Assembly: GCA_020081605.1 (NCBI GenBank)
Contig: JAHREC010000009.1
Coordinates: forward strand, 1,488,001 to 1,552,000
Length of the DNA: 64,000 nt
Origin: Albifimbria verrucaria
Taxonomy: Eukaryota > Ascomycota > Sordariomycetes > Hypocreales > Stachybotryaceae
Reading direction: 5' to 3'
Shown: in pieces, positions 13,238 through 23,904 of the stretch
How the letters are laid out: the number at the start of each line of letters is the position of its first letter
Numbering within the stretch: position 1 is the first letter of the stretch
Program-made: the position numbers and the translations under genes
Notes under the pieces: generated by a model
What the model saw: only the letters and a program-made list of their open reading frames with translations
Databases searched by the model: none
Told to the model about the DNA's origin: nothing

Positions 13238-13334
13238 GGACGAACAGGGAATCGAACCCTGGACCACTCCCAGGTGGTCGGATCTTTCGAACCGATTATG
13301 CTAAGGGAGTATTATACCACTAAACCATTCGCCC
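13238..13334 (-). tRNA. tRNA-Ala (AGC), with a 26-nt intron
   Basis: Read on the minus strand, this folds as a tRNA of 97 nt with 71 nt after splicing. The acceptor stem GGGCGAA/TTCGTCC has seven pairs including a G3:U70 wobble, and the next base gives A73; both are alanine identity features. The anticodon stem CTCCC/GGGAG encloses TT-AGC-A, then a 26-nt intron at the canonical 37/38 position, then T. The T arm is CAGGG-TTCGATT-CCCTG. The D arm (GTTTAGTGGTATAAT) is weak and looks more like that of glycine or proline tRNAs, so the isotype should be confirmed with a covariance model. Confidence 0.85.
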
Positions 13335-13737
13335 GCTTCTTGTTGTATGGCTCTTACCTTTTTTGTTCTATGTCAGTTCAGTCAACGAACAAACGCCAGC
13401 CTCTAGTCTCCGTGTGAATCTCCTATCTGTTCAAAACAAAACACCATGTGTGCTGGCTCATCTTTGATGTCAACTTCTTTGACTAGAGCCAACCCTCTCA
13501 AGCTAGTCTTTTCCCCTTACCTTATCCGGTTCATCACATTATCATAACCATTAGCATCAAGTCATGCTCGTCGAAGCTCCTTGACAGTGACACTACCCTA
13601 GAACCATCTACATCCAAACAAGAAATCCTACATGAATAAACTCAACATCTCATACAGCCTTTCCTAGCCTGTTAGAAACAACAAGTACAGGATCATACAA
13701 TTGTCCACAAGTACATAAGAAAATACATATCCTCATC
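13335..13737. other. Spacer between tRNA and DUF6594-like gene
   Basis: This is a 403-bp stretch with the tRNA 5' flank and the 3' end of the next gene. It is rich in short A/T words, and no further feature is supported. Confidence 0.4.
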
Positions 13738-15406
13738 TTAATCAACTACACTGGCAATCACTGCCATGGCCACACCATACACAGTCGTCGCAACTACACA
13801 CTCCACTATACCACCGCCAGCCATCAACTGATCAAGCACCCCTGTTTGCATCAGGGCCGTCAGTGCACCACTCCAGACTAACAGCACAACAGTCATGCGG
13901 CCCACGAAGTTGGGTATAACTAAAAACGTCAGAATCGGAGCAAGCACAGCTGCGATCATGGCCAGCATGAAATGCACGAAAATGCTGGCTGGAGGTTCAG
14001 TCGCGCCTCGCTGCGAATGCTTCTGGTCCTTAGCGTCTGAGACTTGATGGCCAGGTGGGAATCCACTTCCTCCTTCGTAGAACGAGGCATTGGCGTATAT
14101 ACAGTTTCTGACATGAGGCCGCCCTGCACGTCTTGAGGTATGTTGAGTTTCGCAAGGTCGTCTACAACGTCAAGGAACCTGCCTTCTTCCTCAACTACTG
14201 GGTGACCAGCGGCTAGATACGTCTTATACTCGTGAACTTCTGGCATGGTGGGCGATGGAAGCTCTTGTATTTCTCTGAATGAGGTGATGACTTGGTCTAA
14301 TGAATGTTAGTAGTTCTTGGCATACACGTAACATGGTGAAGGCTCACGGTATTGGCATATCTTGTATCCTATTCTGCCCAGTAGTTCCGTCCTTTGTGCA
14401 GATGGAGCATTTGGATTTGGACTTTCTTGGCGACGGGAAGCAGGAAAGATACCTCCAGGATGCTGGCGCGCCTGCGTGTCTGCCGCATCAAGAACCCTCA
14501 ATTGGTCCTCCATTTCGGATAGCTCATCTTGCAAGTGTAACATGAGTCGGTGGTTGAGCGCCTCGAATCGTCTATATATCGGCTTTATTGGTGGCCCCCA
14601 AGACTACCTGCCAGCTTAGCCGACAATAGTTCATAGCCACTCAAAGGCAGTCTCGGGAAAGGAGGCATAGGGATCCCGTTAGGCCCGGGAAGTTGGTCTG
14701 AATAAACAGTGGCGACGAGAATTGGGATGTGCCAGAATGTCCGCGAGCCATGTCTGGAGGGTGAATTCCATTTGGGAATGGCGGCTGTTGAGGGCCGGGA
14801 GGAAATGGCCTTCGAATGTCATGGCTGATGGAGAGATAGCTGATGGAGGATATGGCGTGTTCCAATTGTTTGTACCCCATTCCTCTGGGGGCCGCTGATT
14901 GTTTCCAAACTGCCCTGGCGACGGATAGGAATTCACTTGGGAGTGTGATGCCGGATCTGTGTAGGCTCGGTCCGGATTGCTTCCATGCCTCACATGCATG
15001 GATCCATGAGGAGGAGGTTGAGTAGTAACGGGGCTGTCAGATAGGTATGACCAGACATCTGGCTTGCTCTGATGACCTGAAGTGTGTGGTCTAGACACCC
15101 CATTCTCCTTCTCCCTAATCTTGTTCATTTTATTCCCTTTAGGGACCCTTGCCCTTTCTCGTGGGGCAGAAGGCGAAGGCGTCGAGCCACTCTGTACGGC
15201 CCCAGAATGTCCATGGCCTAGAGAGCTAGAGACTGATGAATTTGCAGAAGGCGAATGAGGCGCCGTCGTGGTCGGGGTCAGATTATCACCGGCGCTACTT
15301 GGAGAAGCTGTCGTGTTAGAATCGGTGGGTGTGTTCTCGTGAAGAACGAAGAATGTGGATTCTGGATGAGAGCCATTCTCTCCAGTCTCGAGGCTGGGGA
15401 TGTCAT
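13738..15406 (-). CDS. DUF6594-like membrane protein with long disordered N-terminus
   Basis: The N-terminal half is Ser/Pro/Thr/Gln-rich and looks disordered. The C-terminal half resembles fungal DUF6594 proteins: helical segments (HRLMLHLQDELSEMEDQL, then a region around YKTYLAAGHPVVEEE) followed by closely spaced membrane helices (HFMLAMIAAVLAPILTFLV, TVVLLVWSGALTALMQ, VECVVATTVYGVAMAVI). One intron is visible at 14347-14297. Frame changes near 14050, 14597 (CCCCC on the + strand), 14684 and 14810 each fit one missing base. The start is uncertain: the frame entering from upstream has a stop but no ATG, and the ATG at 15406 works only if one more base is missing before the Ser/Pro-rich part. 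These proteins are common in filamentous fungi and their function is unknown. The family call is by resemblance. Confidence 0.7.
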
Positions 15407-16790
15407 GATTGGAAAGGCAATGTGGAATGACGTGGAGACAAAGATGAATTATTTGGGAGTTCTGTTAAAGGTTGTGATCCGAGAGCGATTTGAGAAACCT
15501 CGGCGTCACAAAAACGAGACGATGATTAGCAGATCAACAGTGGACTCATCGGCCGACGAGGACAGTGACTTGGACAATAGACCTGTCGTAGCAGGAATAT
15601 TTGGGAGAAACACTCCTCATATTGAAGCTATGACTCTGAGCGAAAGGGTTGGTTACAGAGGAAGAAGTGCAATTACGAGGCGAAAATGAACAGGTCAGCA
15701 GTGGCATACGACGGCATGCCGGGTCCTGCCCGCCAGGCCTAGCGCAATGCAGCCGCAATGAGTGATCCAAATTCCTGGATTGGACGCTCCGCGCTGGATG
15801 CTGGACGGATGGCAGCTACAGTGCATTGGCGCTGGCGTACTGTATGGCCGCCTGCATGATGGTGATGGTGTGATGACTCTGTCCATTGGTGCCCAAGAGC
15901 AGCTGACGGGGCCTCGCAAGGTAGCGCTGCCATGCCATCTTGGATGGTGGCAGGGCGGGCTGGTCAGCCAACAACTTTACATGTGCTCGAGGGAAGTGGT
16001 TAGCGCGAGAAGATAAATCCTCGGGAAACTTATGATTGACAGGCCATTCGCTGGGTTGGTATTTGGAGGAGCAGAGAGCCAAATATAATATTCATCCTGG
16101 ATATATAGGACATTTATAGCGGTCATTAATATAGCCAAGCAATACATAAAAGAAAGAAAAAAAAGCTATGGGTCTCCACGTTGGCTCTTTAATGTCTCAG
16201 TTTGTGATCCGTCCTTTGGCTTATCACCCATCTTGAACTTGGTGTTTTGGGACTGACCGGGCTTTCTTCCGGCCCGAGCAGCTCTTGCCAGGCAAGGCTC
16301 CTTCTTTCCTGTACCTGAAGCTCCACCAGAGCTCTTAGTCCAGGCTCCTAAAATAAAATATAGAAAGCTTCTTTGAACTTCAATAAACTGCAGACGCATT
16401 TTCCCCCAACCTGCCTCCCTGCCTCCCTGCCCACGCGCAGCTAGCGAGGCGAGACATCACTCGCAGATTAGACTGCATAACGTGCAATCTCCCCAGCGGT
16501 TCGTTCGTTGGGTCGCAAATCATCTGCAGCAAGTGGCATCAGGCCCCGCCGAGCATCTCCAACGGTCGCCAATGACAGCCCCCGACGCCGGCCAATATAG
16601 AAAAGACACATCACGAATGCGTACGAGCCAATGCGAGCCAGCCTGACGGTAATGAGAGCGGGTAATTGCCTATCGTATCCGGTTTCCTTGCATGTGCGCG
16701 CCTGCTGCGATCCCGACCCACTTCGGACGACTGCGCCGGACTTCGGAAGCTTCTCTTTCGCAACGGATCCAACATACACTTGTACGCGCA
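15407..16790. promoter_or_regulatory. Divergent intergenic region, DUF6594-like gene / GatB
   Basis: 1.38 kb with the promoters of two divergent genes. A minus-strand open frame at 16166-16399 encodes a basic 77-residue peptide, but nothing ties it to a family. Open frames at 15415-15690 have no recognisable content. Confidence 0.4.
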
Positions 16791-18636
16791 ATGAGCCGCC
16801 TGTCTATTCGCGAGCTCGGCAGGTATCTGCTCGAGGGCAGAATCATCCATCCAGCTTGTCGAGCAGGACGTTCCGTGGCACCATTGGGACTGGTCGGGCA
16901 ATCGCATTCATGCCCGCCTTTGCGCAGGCTGCTTCACAGCGGTCACGAGGCGGTTGCCACGTCGCCCAAGGCTGAGACGGTGCACTTTCGGAAGAAGCTC
17001 AAGGACGAGGCAAAGCTAGCCAAAAACAGGGCGGGAAAAAGGCGAAACGCGATTCGCAGGTGGTTGACGGTTGGGAGCTGACGGTTGGCATTGAGATACA
17101 TGCCCAATTGAATACCTCTCGCAAGCTGTTTTCGCCAGCAGTGACTTCGTTCAACGATGTGCCCAACAGCCATGTTGCCCTCTTTGACGTGGCCATGCCA
17201 GGTAGCCAGCCCTTGTTCCAGAAGGAGACCCTAATACCTGCTATTCGTGCTGCCCTATCCCTTGGCTGTGATATCCAGCCGGTTAGCCGTTTCGACAGGA
17301 AGCACTACTTCTGGTGGGATCAACCATCCGGGTACCAAATCACACAGTACTACCAACCATTTGCGAAGAACGGCCGTATTACGCTATTCGACCGGGACGG
17401 TATTTCCCACAGGATGGTGAAAGCGTGACCATTGGAATCAAGCAGGTCCAACTCGAACAGGATACAGCAAAGACGCTTGCGCAAACTGGTAACACACACT
17501 GGTTGGACTTTAATCGTGTTGGCGTGCCGCTTATTGAAATCATTACGGAGCCAGAGATTCATCACCCACGGACAGCCGCCGTGTTTGTTCGCAAAATCCA
17601 GCTGCTTCTCAACACTGTCGATGCTTGTGTTTCAGGCATGGAGACGGGCGGTCTCCGAGCCGACGTCAACGTGTCTGTTCGCAGAACCGGTGATGCCAAT
17701 GTGCCGCTTGGTACGAGGACAGAGATCAAGAACTTGAGTACCATCAAGGCTGTCGAAGATGCAATCATTGCTGAGCGAGATCGTCAAATTCGAGAGCTCG
17801 AGGCAGGCAGAAAGATCGCAGGAGAAACTCGCGGATGGACACTTGGTTCCAAGGAGACGCGGCGATTGCGTGGAAAGGAAGGCGAGGTGGACTACCGCTA
17901 CATGCCCGACCCTGATATTGCACCTCTCGTCATTGGGAAAGACCTCGTAAATTACCTGCGGGAAAACCTTGCTGTTTCTCCCGATACCGAGCTCGACAAT
18001 CTGATTGCTACACACCACCTTACAGCCAAGGATGCGGCATCATTGCTGATCATTGATAATGGCCACCGTATCCAGTACTTTTACAAGGTGTTGAGTCTTC
18101 TCGAAGCCAAGCTCAAGGCGGACACGGAGAAGGAGGCACTTGATATGAAGACTTGCTCCCTGTTGGCAAGCAATTGGGTTCTTCATGAACTCGGCCGGTT
18201 GACCACCTATAAGGCAGGCCTCGCGGCCGGCGAATTAACATTCACGTCTGACGGCGAATGTCTCGAGGTCCCAGCGTCAGAGCTGTCGCAAATACTGTAC
18301 CACCTATACTGCAAGCAGATCTCTGGAAAGGTTGCCAAGCAAATCCTGCTACTGTTATATCTCAATGAATTAGAACTCCCAGTCAGGGACGCAATCGAAG
18401 AGAACGACTGGTGGTTCCATGAGCTGAGCGATGAAGAGTACACAGCCCTGGTATCCGATACCCTCGAGGGCGAGGAAGACAAGGTAAAGGAGTTTGTGGA
18501 GTACGACAAGTACCCACAGGGCAAGCTCATGTTTCTCCTTGGGAAAATGCTACGAGAGGGACCTACCGAACGCATTGACCCTCAAAACGCCGAGAAGTTT
18601 CTAAGGGCTAGACTTGATGGGCTTCGATCGGTCTAA
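16791..18636 (+). CDS. Mitochondrial glutamyl-tRNA(Gln) amidotransferase subunit B (GatB/PET112)
   Basis: GatB is the subunit of the GatCAB/GatFAB complex that helps convert Glu-tRNA(Gln) to Gln-tRNA(Gln) in mitochondria. The ATG at 16791 gives a basic N-terminus ([16 protein letters not shown]...) suited to mitochondrial import. The core starts with [18 protein letters not shown] and contains [38 protein letters not shown] and [10 protein letters not shown], all family hallmarks. The C-terminal tail region ends at 18636. With two missing bases restored (near 17020-17042 and at CCC 17406-17408) the protein is about 615 residues, a normal length for a fungal mitochondrial GatB. No intron is needed. 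Confidence 0.95.
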
Positions 18637-19000
18637 ACCTCCTGACAGAGCCTGCCCCCTTTTGGCAGTGAGCCCGAGTTTCGATCTGGGCATGGGGGAT
18701 ATTCGTGACACACGATCACAGCGTTGTGGCAGCCGTACATGATGCGCTGGCGCGTAGCAGTGCAAGCGAGAAGACTGTGCCACAGACAAACCCGCTGATT
18801 GCTACAAGTCTCTTACCCGTGCTGGCACTCTTTTTGACATACCATGCTACACATCTGGATAAAAGGCCTCGTATAATGTTTAAATAAAAATCTTGACAAA
18901 AGCATTTCACCTATTGTCGTTTGGTTGGCAATAAATATTTTATGCCTACAGGTTGAAAGCATCGAGATTACTTACAGTTTGCTGATACGAGGAGTCAAAC
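18637..19000. other. Intergenic spacer after GatB
   Basis: 364 bp, A/T-rich towards its right half, with the GatB 3' UTR and the promoter of the next gene. Nothing else was seen. Confidence 0.4.
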
Positions 19001-19884
19001 GTGGCACATGGACTAAAATCAACATATTATGTTGTGTATGATACTAGTCAGGCCATAATCTCAACAATGCTTACGGACTTGACTGAGACAGTTGCGTCTA
19101 CACACCTGGCCGAGGACGGTAGCAACGTACCTCTGATGGGCAGAATCTTTACAACAATAACGATTCAGATTTGGGCGCCAACGTCCAAAGAAGCACCATT
19201 GTTGCCGCCTAGTTTGACACTAGATGCTGTGCCAAGCCAGAGCCAACCGACGACTAGCAATACCTCGACACGGAATGTGACTGGCGCAACCGAACTCCCT
19301 TTGTACAAAGGAGGGGCCGAACTTGATCGTCTAACGAACGTGACAACGACGCTGGCGGTTGTTGCCATTTTCTTGGCAGCCGTAGGGTTTATTACGATGA
19401 TGTGCCTCTGGGAAAGGGCAAACCGTCGCAAGGCGAGGGTGGCGGAGACGTCCCCTGTCACCTCGTCTGCTTACTCGGACCATTGTGCGGTTTGTCGACA
19501 TAGAGCAGCTCGCTCTAGCCCGAATCGTTCGGGGAGGGTGCTCGGGAACCGGCATCCTCGGCGCCGATCAACTTGGACGAATGGCTGTCGAAGCGGAGGA
19601 ATGAAGGCCTGAAAACAACCAGGCAAGCGGGCACGGCGGCGTCAGTATCAAAGCCGGCGGGGTTCTGGCGCATGGGCCAAGGTCACAGATTGTCGAGCTG
19701 GGTTCTGCCCGGCCATCAACTGCACCGTGATTTGGATGGACGGTATGTATGCTCCAGGATTAATCAACATACAACGGGAAACTACACAGAAGGGGGTTCT
19801 ATATTGGTTCAGAATGCTATTGAGACCGATGGTGAGGCTGGACGAAAGATAAGCTATGAAACAGGGATATTTTTGGATCTGTAA
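19001..19884 (+). CDS. Single-pass membrane protein of unknown function
   Basis: The open frame from 19001 encodes a Thr/Ser-rich part of about 110 residues with possible N-glycosylation sites (for example NTST, NVT), then one clear membrane helix (LAVVAIFLAAVGFITMMCLW), then a basic tail. The frame stops at 19612. Adding one base at GGG near 19551 joins a second frame with coding-like sequence (NLDEWLSKRRNEGLK) that runs to 19884. A possible GT donor at about 19742 means the true 3' end may be spliced. There is no obvious signal peptide. I recognise no family. The first 200 codons are fairly likely to be coding; the extension is inferred. Confidence 0.45.
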
Positions 19885-20753
19885 CTCTAAAGACACAGGC
19901 GATTCATGTTTCATCGACGAAGACGAATCGCGCTACCCGGGGAATGGATGGACGGGATACGCAATGGCCCCAAACTACTAGTCACTAAGGAAGCGGACAG
20001 ACAGACTCTTTGTCTGCAGGGGTTTGAAACCATGCTTGAGAAAACAAAGATGCAAATTGTAAGATGAGTGTAAGAGAAATAATGGGTAGATTATGAATCT
20101 CGGTATAAGTCTATTTGTTTACCTGGTTACTAGAGGCGTGCTGCTTCGGTTGGTTGAGGTGGGTGAGAGGTCATGTTGGAATGCCATCACCGGCCCCACT
20201 GTAACATGTCATGTTAGGCGTCTGTTTGGGAGAGATTTACATGCCAGCAGGCGATGGGGAGGGGCGCATGAGGAGTGTTTGTGCGTCATCGTCAGCGAGC
20301 AAGCGGGCGAGTGAGTGACGGATGAGAGGGAAGGTTTCACATGCTGCATTTGGATACTTAGCGAAGCTCTCTTGCGCTGCTGCTGGTACTGCTGCTAGTA
20401 CTGCTACTGCTGCGCTATGCTGCGCTATGCTGCGCTATGCTGCACTGGGCCCGCTGGGTCGGTCGGTCCCCACGCCATGGCTGCATGACATCATCGAGCC
20501 CAGCCCATGAGGTAAAGGAAGGCAGAGCGTTTCAGTGCACGTCAGGCAAAGAGGCAGGCAAGACCGATGGACCTGCCCAGCCTGCATTTATTTACATTCC
20601 GACCGGCAGCCAGAAACTCAATCTCTTTCATTCTTCTCCAGACCAAATCCATCTGATCATCCTCGAAACCACATCGCCGAGAGCTTCTACTACACATCAT
20701 CACCACTACACCACACTACACTACACTACTACACATACAAAACCAAACTCACC
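19885..20753. promoter_or_regulatory. Promoter region of the LEA-like gene
   Basis: 869 bp holding two repeat patches (a TGC-rich tract and a decamer repeat at 20376-20440) and, next to the start codon, a CA/CT-rich leader (about 20640-20753) ending in CACCATG. Such leaders are common in well-expressed fungal genes. No other gene was seen. Confidence 0.45.
20376..20440. repeat. CTG-rich tract followed by a 10-bp tandem repeat
   Basis: A patch of CTG/ACTG triplets leads into three perfect copies of tgcgctatgc at 20411-20440. Confidence 0.8.
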
Positions 20754-21232
20754 ATGTCTTTCCTCACCGAGTCTGCCGTTCGCCGTGTGGCCATGCTCCC
20801 TCGAGCTGTCGCCGTCAGCGCGCCCCGTCCATTTACCACCTCCATCATTGCTCAGAAGACCGCCACCGAGTCAGTCAAGGATGGTCTGAAGACGGTTGAC
20901 CGCGCCGTCAGCGACAAGCTCGTCGATGGTATCGATGTTGCCAGTAAGTTTCATCCCTTTACTTGATGGCCTTCATGTCAACCCCTCCCCGACAACACAC
21001 TAACCCCTTCTCTCTAGCTGCTGCTGCGGAAAAGGCCAAGAAGGCTACCGACGAGGTCGCCAGCCGGAACAACATCGCTGGCAAGGCCGAAGAGCTCAAG
21101 GGCAAGGCAGAGGAGCTCAAGGGCAAGGCCTCTGGAAAGGCCAGCGAGGTCGAGGGCCAAGTCAAGGGCACTGCCCACGAGGTCAAGGGCAAGGCCAAGG
21201 GCACCGCCGAGGAGGTCAAGCGATCGCTGTAA
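20754..21232 (+). CDS. Small mitochondrial LEA-like protein
   Basis: Two exons (20754-20943 and 21018-21232; intron starts GTAAGT and ends CTAG) encode 134 residues with no frame break. The first 35 or so residues are rich in Arg/Ala/Ser and lack acidic residues after the first few (RRVAMLPRAVAVSAPRPFTT), typical of a mitochondrial presequence. The rest is an amphipathic Lys/Ala/Glu-rich helix with repeated KAEELKG and KGKA words, as in late-embryogenesis-abundant-like and stress-protective proteins. A desiccation or stress role is inferred from composition only; no pathway partner is visible. Confidence 0.8.
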
Positions 21233-21536
21233 GAAGCCACCGGGGCGGGGTTGAGCTGTAAATGATTCCCACGGAGTCGACTGTACTACTATGGCGCGAC
21301 AAGGTCTTTTTGATCAAAAGCATTTGCATTCTTCATGACAGGGCGGACACGGTATCTACAGGTGTTACTGCAATAATGATAAATTAAACCAAATATAATT
21401 CATCGTACATTAAGGTGTCTGAACTTAAGCAGTGAAATCCATTCATCATTTACACCGAAGCAGGGCTCAGCCCATACCTTGATTCCGACATTACTTAAAG
21501 AAAACATAACACTCATACCATACCCCAAACTTGACC
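21233..21536. other. Convergent 3' spacer
   Basis: 304 bp between the stop codons of the LEA-like gene (+) and the transporter (-). It is A/T-rich in the middle and contains no gene. Confidence 0.4.
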
Positions 21537-22450
21537 TTACGCCGCACTCGTGTTCGCCACAGGCTTGCCTTTGTTAAACTCGCCCAAGGGAAGACTGAGC
21601 ATGGTAGTGGCCGGTGTCATGATACCAGCAGCACCAGCATAGAACGCACAAAAGGCATCGATGACCGCCATAGCTCCACCGGCACGGTTAACACGGACCG
21701 CAGCTGTAGGGTGCGTGACTTGGATGAATTGCGCAATGGCCAGCAGGAAAAAGGCAAGCGTCAGAAAGCCAAACACAGACAAGATGGCAATGTTGGTCCG
21801 CAGCGCAGAGAGGAAGAAGACGAGCGTCAGGAAGCACCAGGCGATGAGGAAGAGCCCCACGTGAACGCTAAACGCCCTCGAGTCGTTACCATAGGCCTCC
21901 CGGATGCCGAGCCCGGGAATCATGAACATGGCGAAGGCGAGCCAGAAGGCGCCGTAGGAAACGTGCACGGTGGTACCGAAAGTGTTGCCCACGCGGAACT
22001 CCATGATGCCGGCGATGACCTGGGCCAAACCGCCCATGAACAAGGCGAGACCGAAGACGGCTTGGTCAGGTCCAACGGTGCCAAAGGCGTTGGCATTGGG
22101 GAGACTACACAGGTAATTAGAAAAGGGCCCTATGGTGGTAGAAGCAGTTTTGACAAGGAGGCGTACCCAACACCGCACTGGTAAAAGCCCAGAACCAAAG
22201 TAGTCAGGGCGAAGCTTATGAGGCCCAGGGGACCCGGGTTGGCGAACTTGAAGAAGCCCGGGTTGTAGACCTGCGAGACGGTGGACTGGTGTTTAGGCAC
22301 AGGAACGCCGTAGTCATTGCCCTCGGCTAGGTGGTGTTGGTGGTGTCCATAGCCAGGGATGGCGCCGCCGTTGACGCCGGCAGGATCGTGACCTTGGGTG
22401 TAGTGCTGGTATTCACCGTGGCCCTCGGGCTTAGGAGGTATGTTGGCCAT
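21537..22450 (-). CDS. GPR1/FUN34/YaaH family transporter (acetate/ammonia type)
   Basis: Exons 22450-22167 and 22104-21537 (intron 22166-22105) join to 283 residues without a frame break. After a polar His/Gly/Pro-rich N-terminus comes the family signature region ANPGPLGLISFALTTLVLG, then six membrane helices, including FGLALFMGGLAQVIAGIMEF and GAFWLAFAMFMIPGLGI. Fungal members such as AcpA, Ady2 and Ato proteins move acetate or have been linked to ammonium export at the plasma membrane. The substrate here cannot be told from sequence. It lies beside two Zn2Cys6 regulators on the same strand, but no functional link is shown. Confidence 0.92.
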
Positions 22451-23904
22451 GGTAGAGGATTAGAGGGGCTTTTATTTATTATCGTCTTGAGGGTATTTGA
22501 ATGTCAAAACCAGCTCTCATGCGAGAAGAAAGACAGAGAAGGTTTGCAAGGGCAGGACACAGGACCATGGGATTCCTCTTATATACGGCCGGGCGACAGG
22601 AGCAGCGCCATGACCCTTCTGACGTCTCTGATGCTCACATATTCCTTCGCCGCCCCCTTCCCAAGGCTCTTTCATTCCGCTGGAAAACTTCCGCGGGGGC
22701 TAAGGCACAGTAGCTTGTCCAGAATGTTCCCTGAAGGGGTAAGGAGGCGCTTCGATCAAATGCGGGGAGGGCTTGCCGCAGCCCACGAGGGGGACTATTT
22801 GAGATTGGGGAGTAGAGGAGGAGAGGCCTTTTGGAGTTGCGCGCCTGGGCCGGCACATGGCACGGAGCAATGGGGACGAGGCACTAGGTGAAGCTTGGGG
22901 ACAGGCTGGCGACCGGCCGGCGGTGATTGGCCGGAGCTCCGGGAGCTTCGGGACACAGGACCCATCAGGTGTGGCAGCTCGAGGGCCGGTGGGGAGGCAG
23001 TCCGGGGTTAGCGGCGGTGGGACGGCCAATGGGTGGGCCGGCACGGCGCCATCATTACGTCGTTCAAGTCAATTGAGGTGATGACCTGTTCGTCATGATG
23101 AACCTAATTGCTGAGCATCTCGGGGCTGTCCAGATCCAATGGAGGTCCTGGTCTGTCGATTCCGCCCAGGCTCAGATGAAAAGACGACCGTCGTCTTATT
23201 GGATGTTATCCATGTCTTGGCCGTCCGGCGCCCGACCTGCGGCTTTACGATTGGGATTTGGGCAACCTGACAAGCCTGGGCGCCGTCAGAGATCGACGAC
23301 ACAGAGACTTGAAGAGATGGGTGCTCCTGACATTCAGTCTAGCTCCCATTTATCCGTAGAGCTACCGCATAGCCAGAGTGTAATAGTTGGGGCGGATTGA
23401 TAAATCTCTTGTAATCAAACCATCTGGCCTACCAGGCTGCGTTGTTGCATTTATGGCGAAGGACCTTACCTATGACTTATATTGGCAAATTCCCATTTCC
23501 TATTTCGGAACCAGCGATCAAGCAGCCAGTGACAAGACATTCATAATGGAATGTTAATAATAAAGTTTCTTGAGGGTGCTTCATGATTGACTGTGCTCAC
23601 TATCTCTTATACCTTAACATGGTAACTTTCCTCTGCGGATATGTTGATGCGGGTTGGTCCGTGGTTAGTATAGGCAATTCTTCTACTATACCTAGCAGTG
23701 TCTAGCAATCACAAGGAACTGGATGAACCAGTCGCCCACTTTGCAATTCGAATGTGCTCACCCAAATAATTTTCCTCGCAGCTTGCTACTCCTACTAACA
23801 AGAAGAAACCTGGTAGTTTGTCTCATTTCTGTAGCCAGTGCACCACCAACTTATCCCTTCCCTAAAGCCCAACAGAAACGAACCACATAACATCTAGAAC
23901 TCTA
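22451..23904. other. Intergenic region, no gene seen
   Basis: 1.45 kb. The part near 22450-22600 is the transporter promoter, 22700-23080 is G/C-rich, and the part near 23400-23900 is A/T-richer and contains the 3' end of the regulator gene. The overlapping open frames in the G/C-rich part show only low-complexity Pro/Arg/Gly composition and are not supported. Confidence 0.4.

Noticed and set aside
16166..16399. Minus-strand open frame of 77 codons with a Lys/Gly-rich end
   Set aside because: No domain or homologous pattern recognised and no usable splice model. It lies in a divergent promoter region.
22700..23400. Several open frames in a G/C-rich spacer
   Set aside because: All are short, overlap each other on both strands and are low in complexity.
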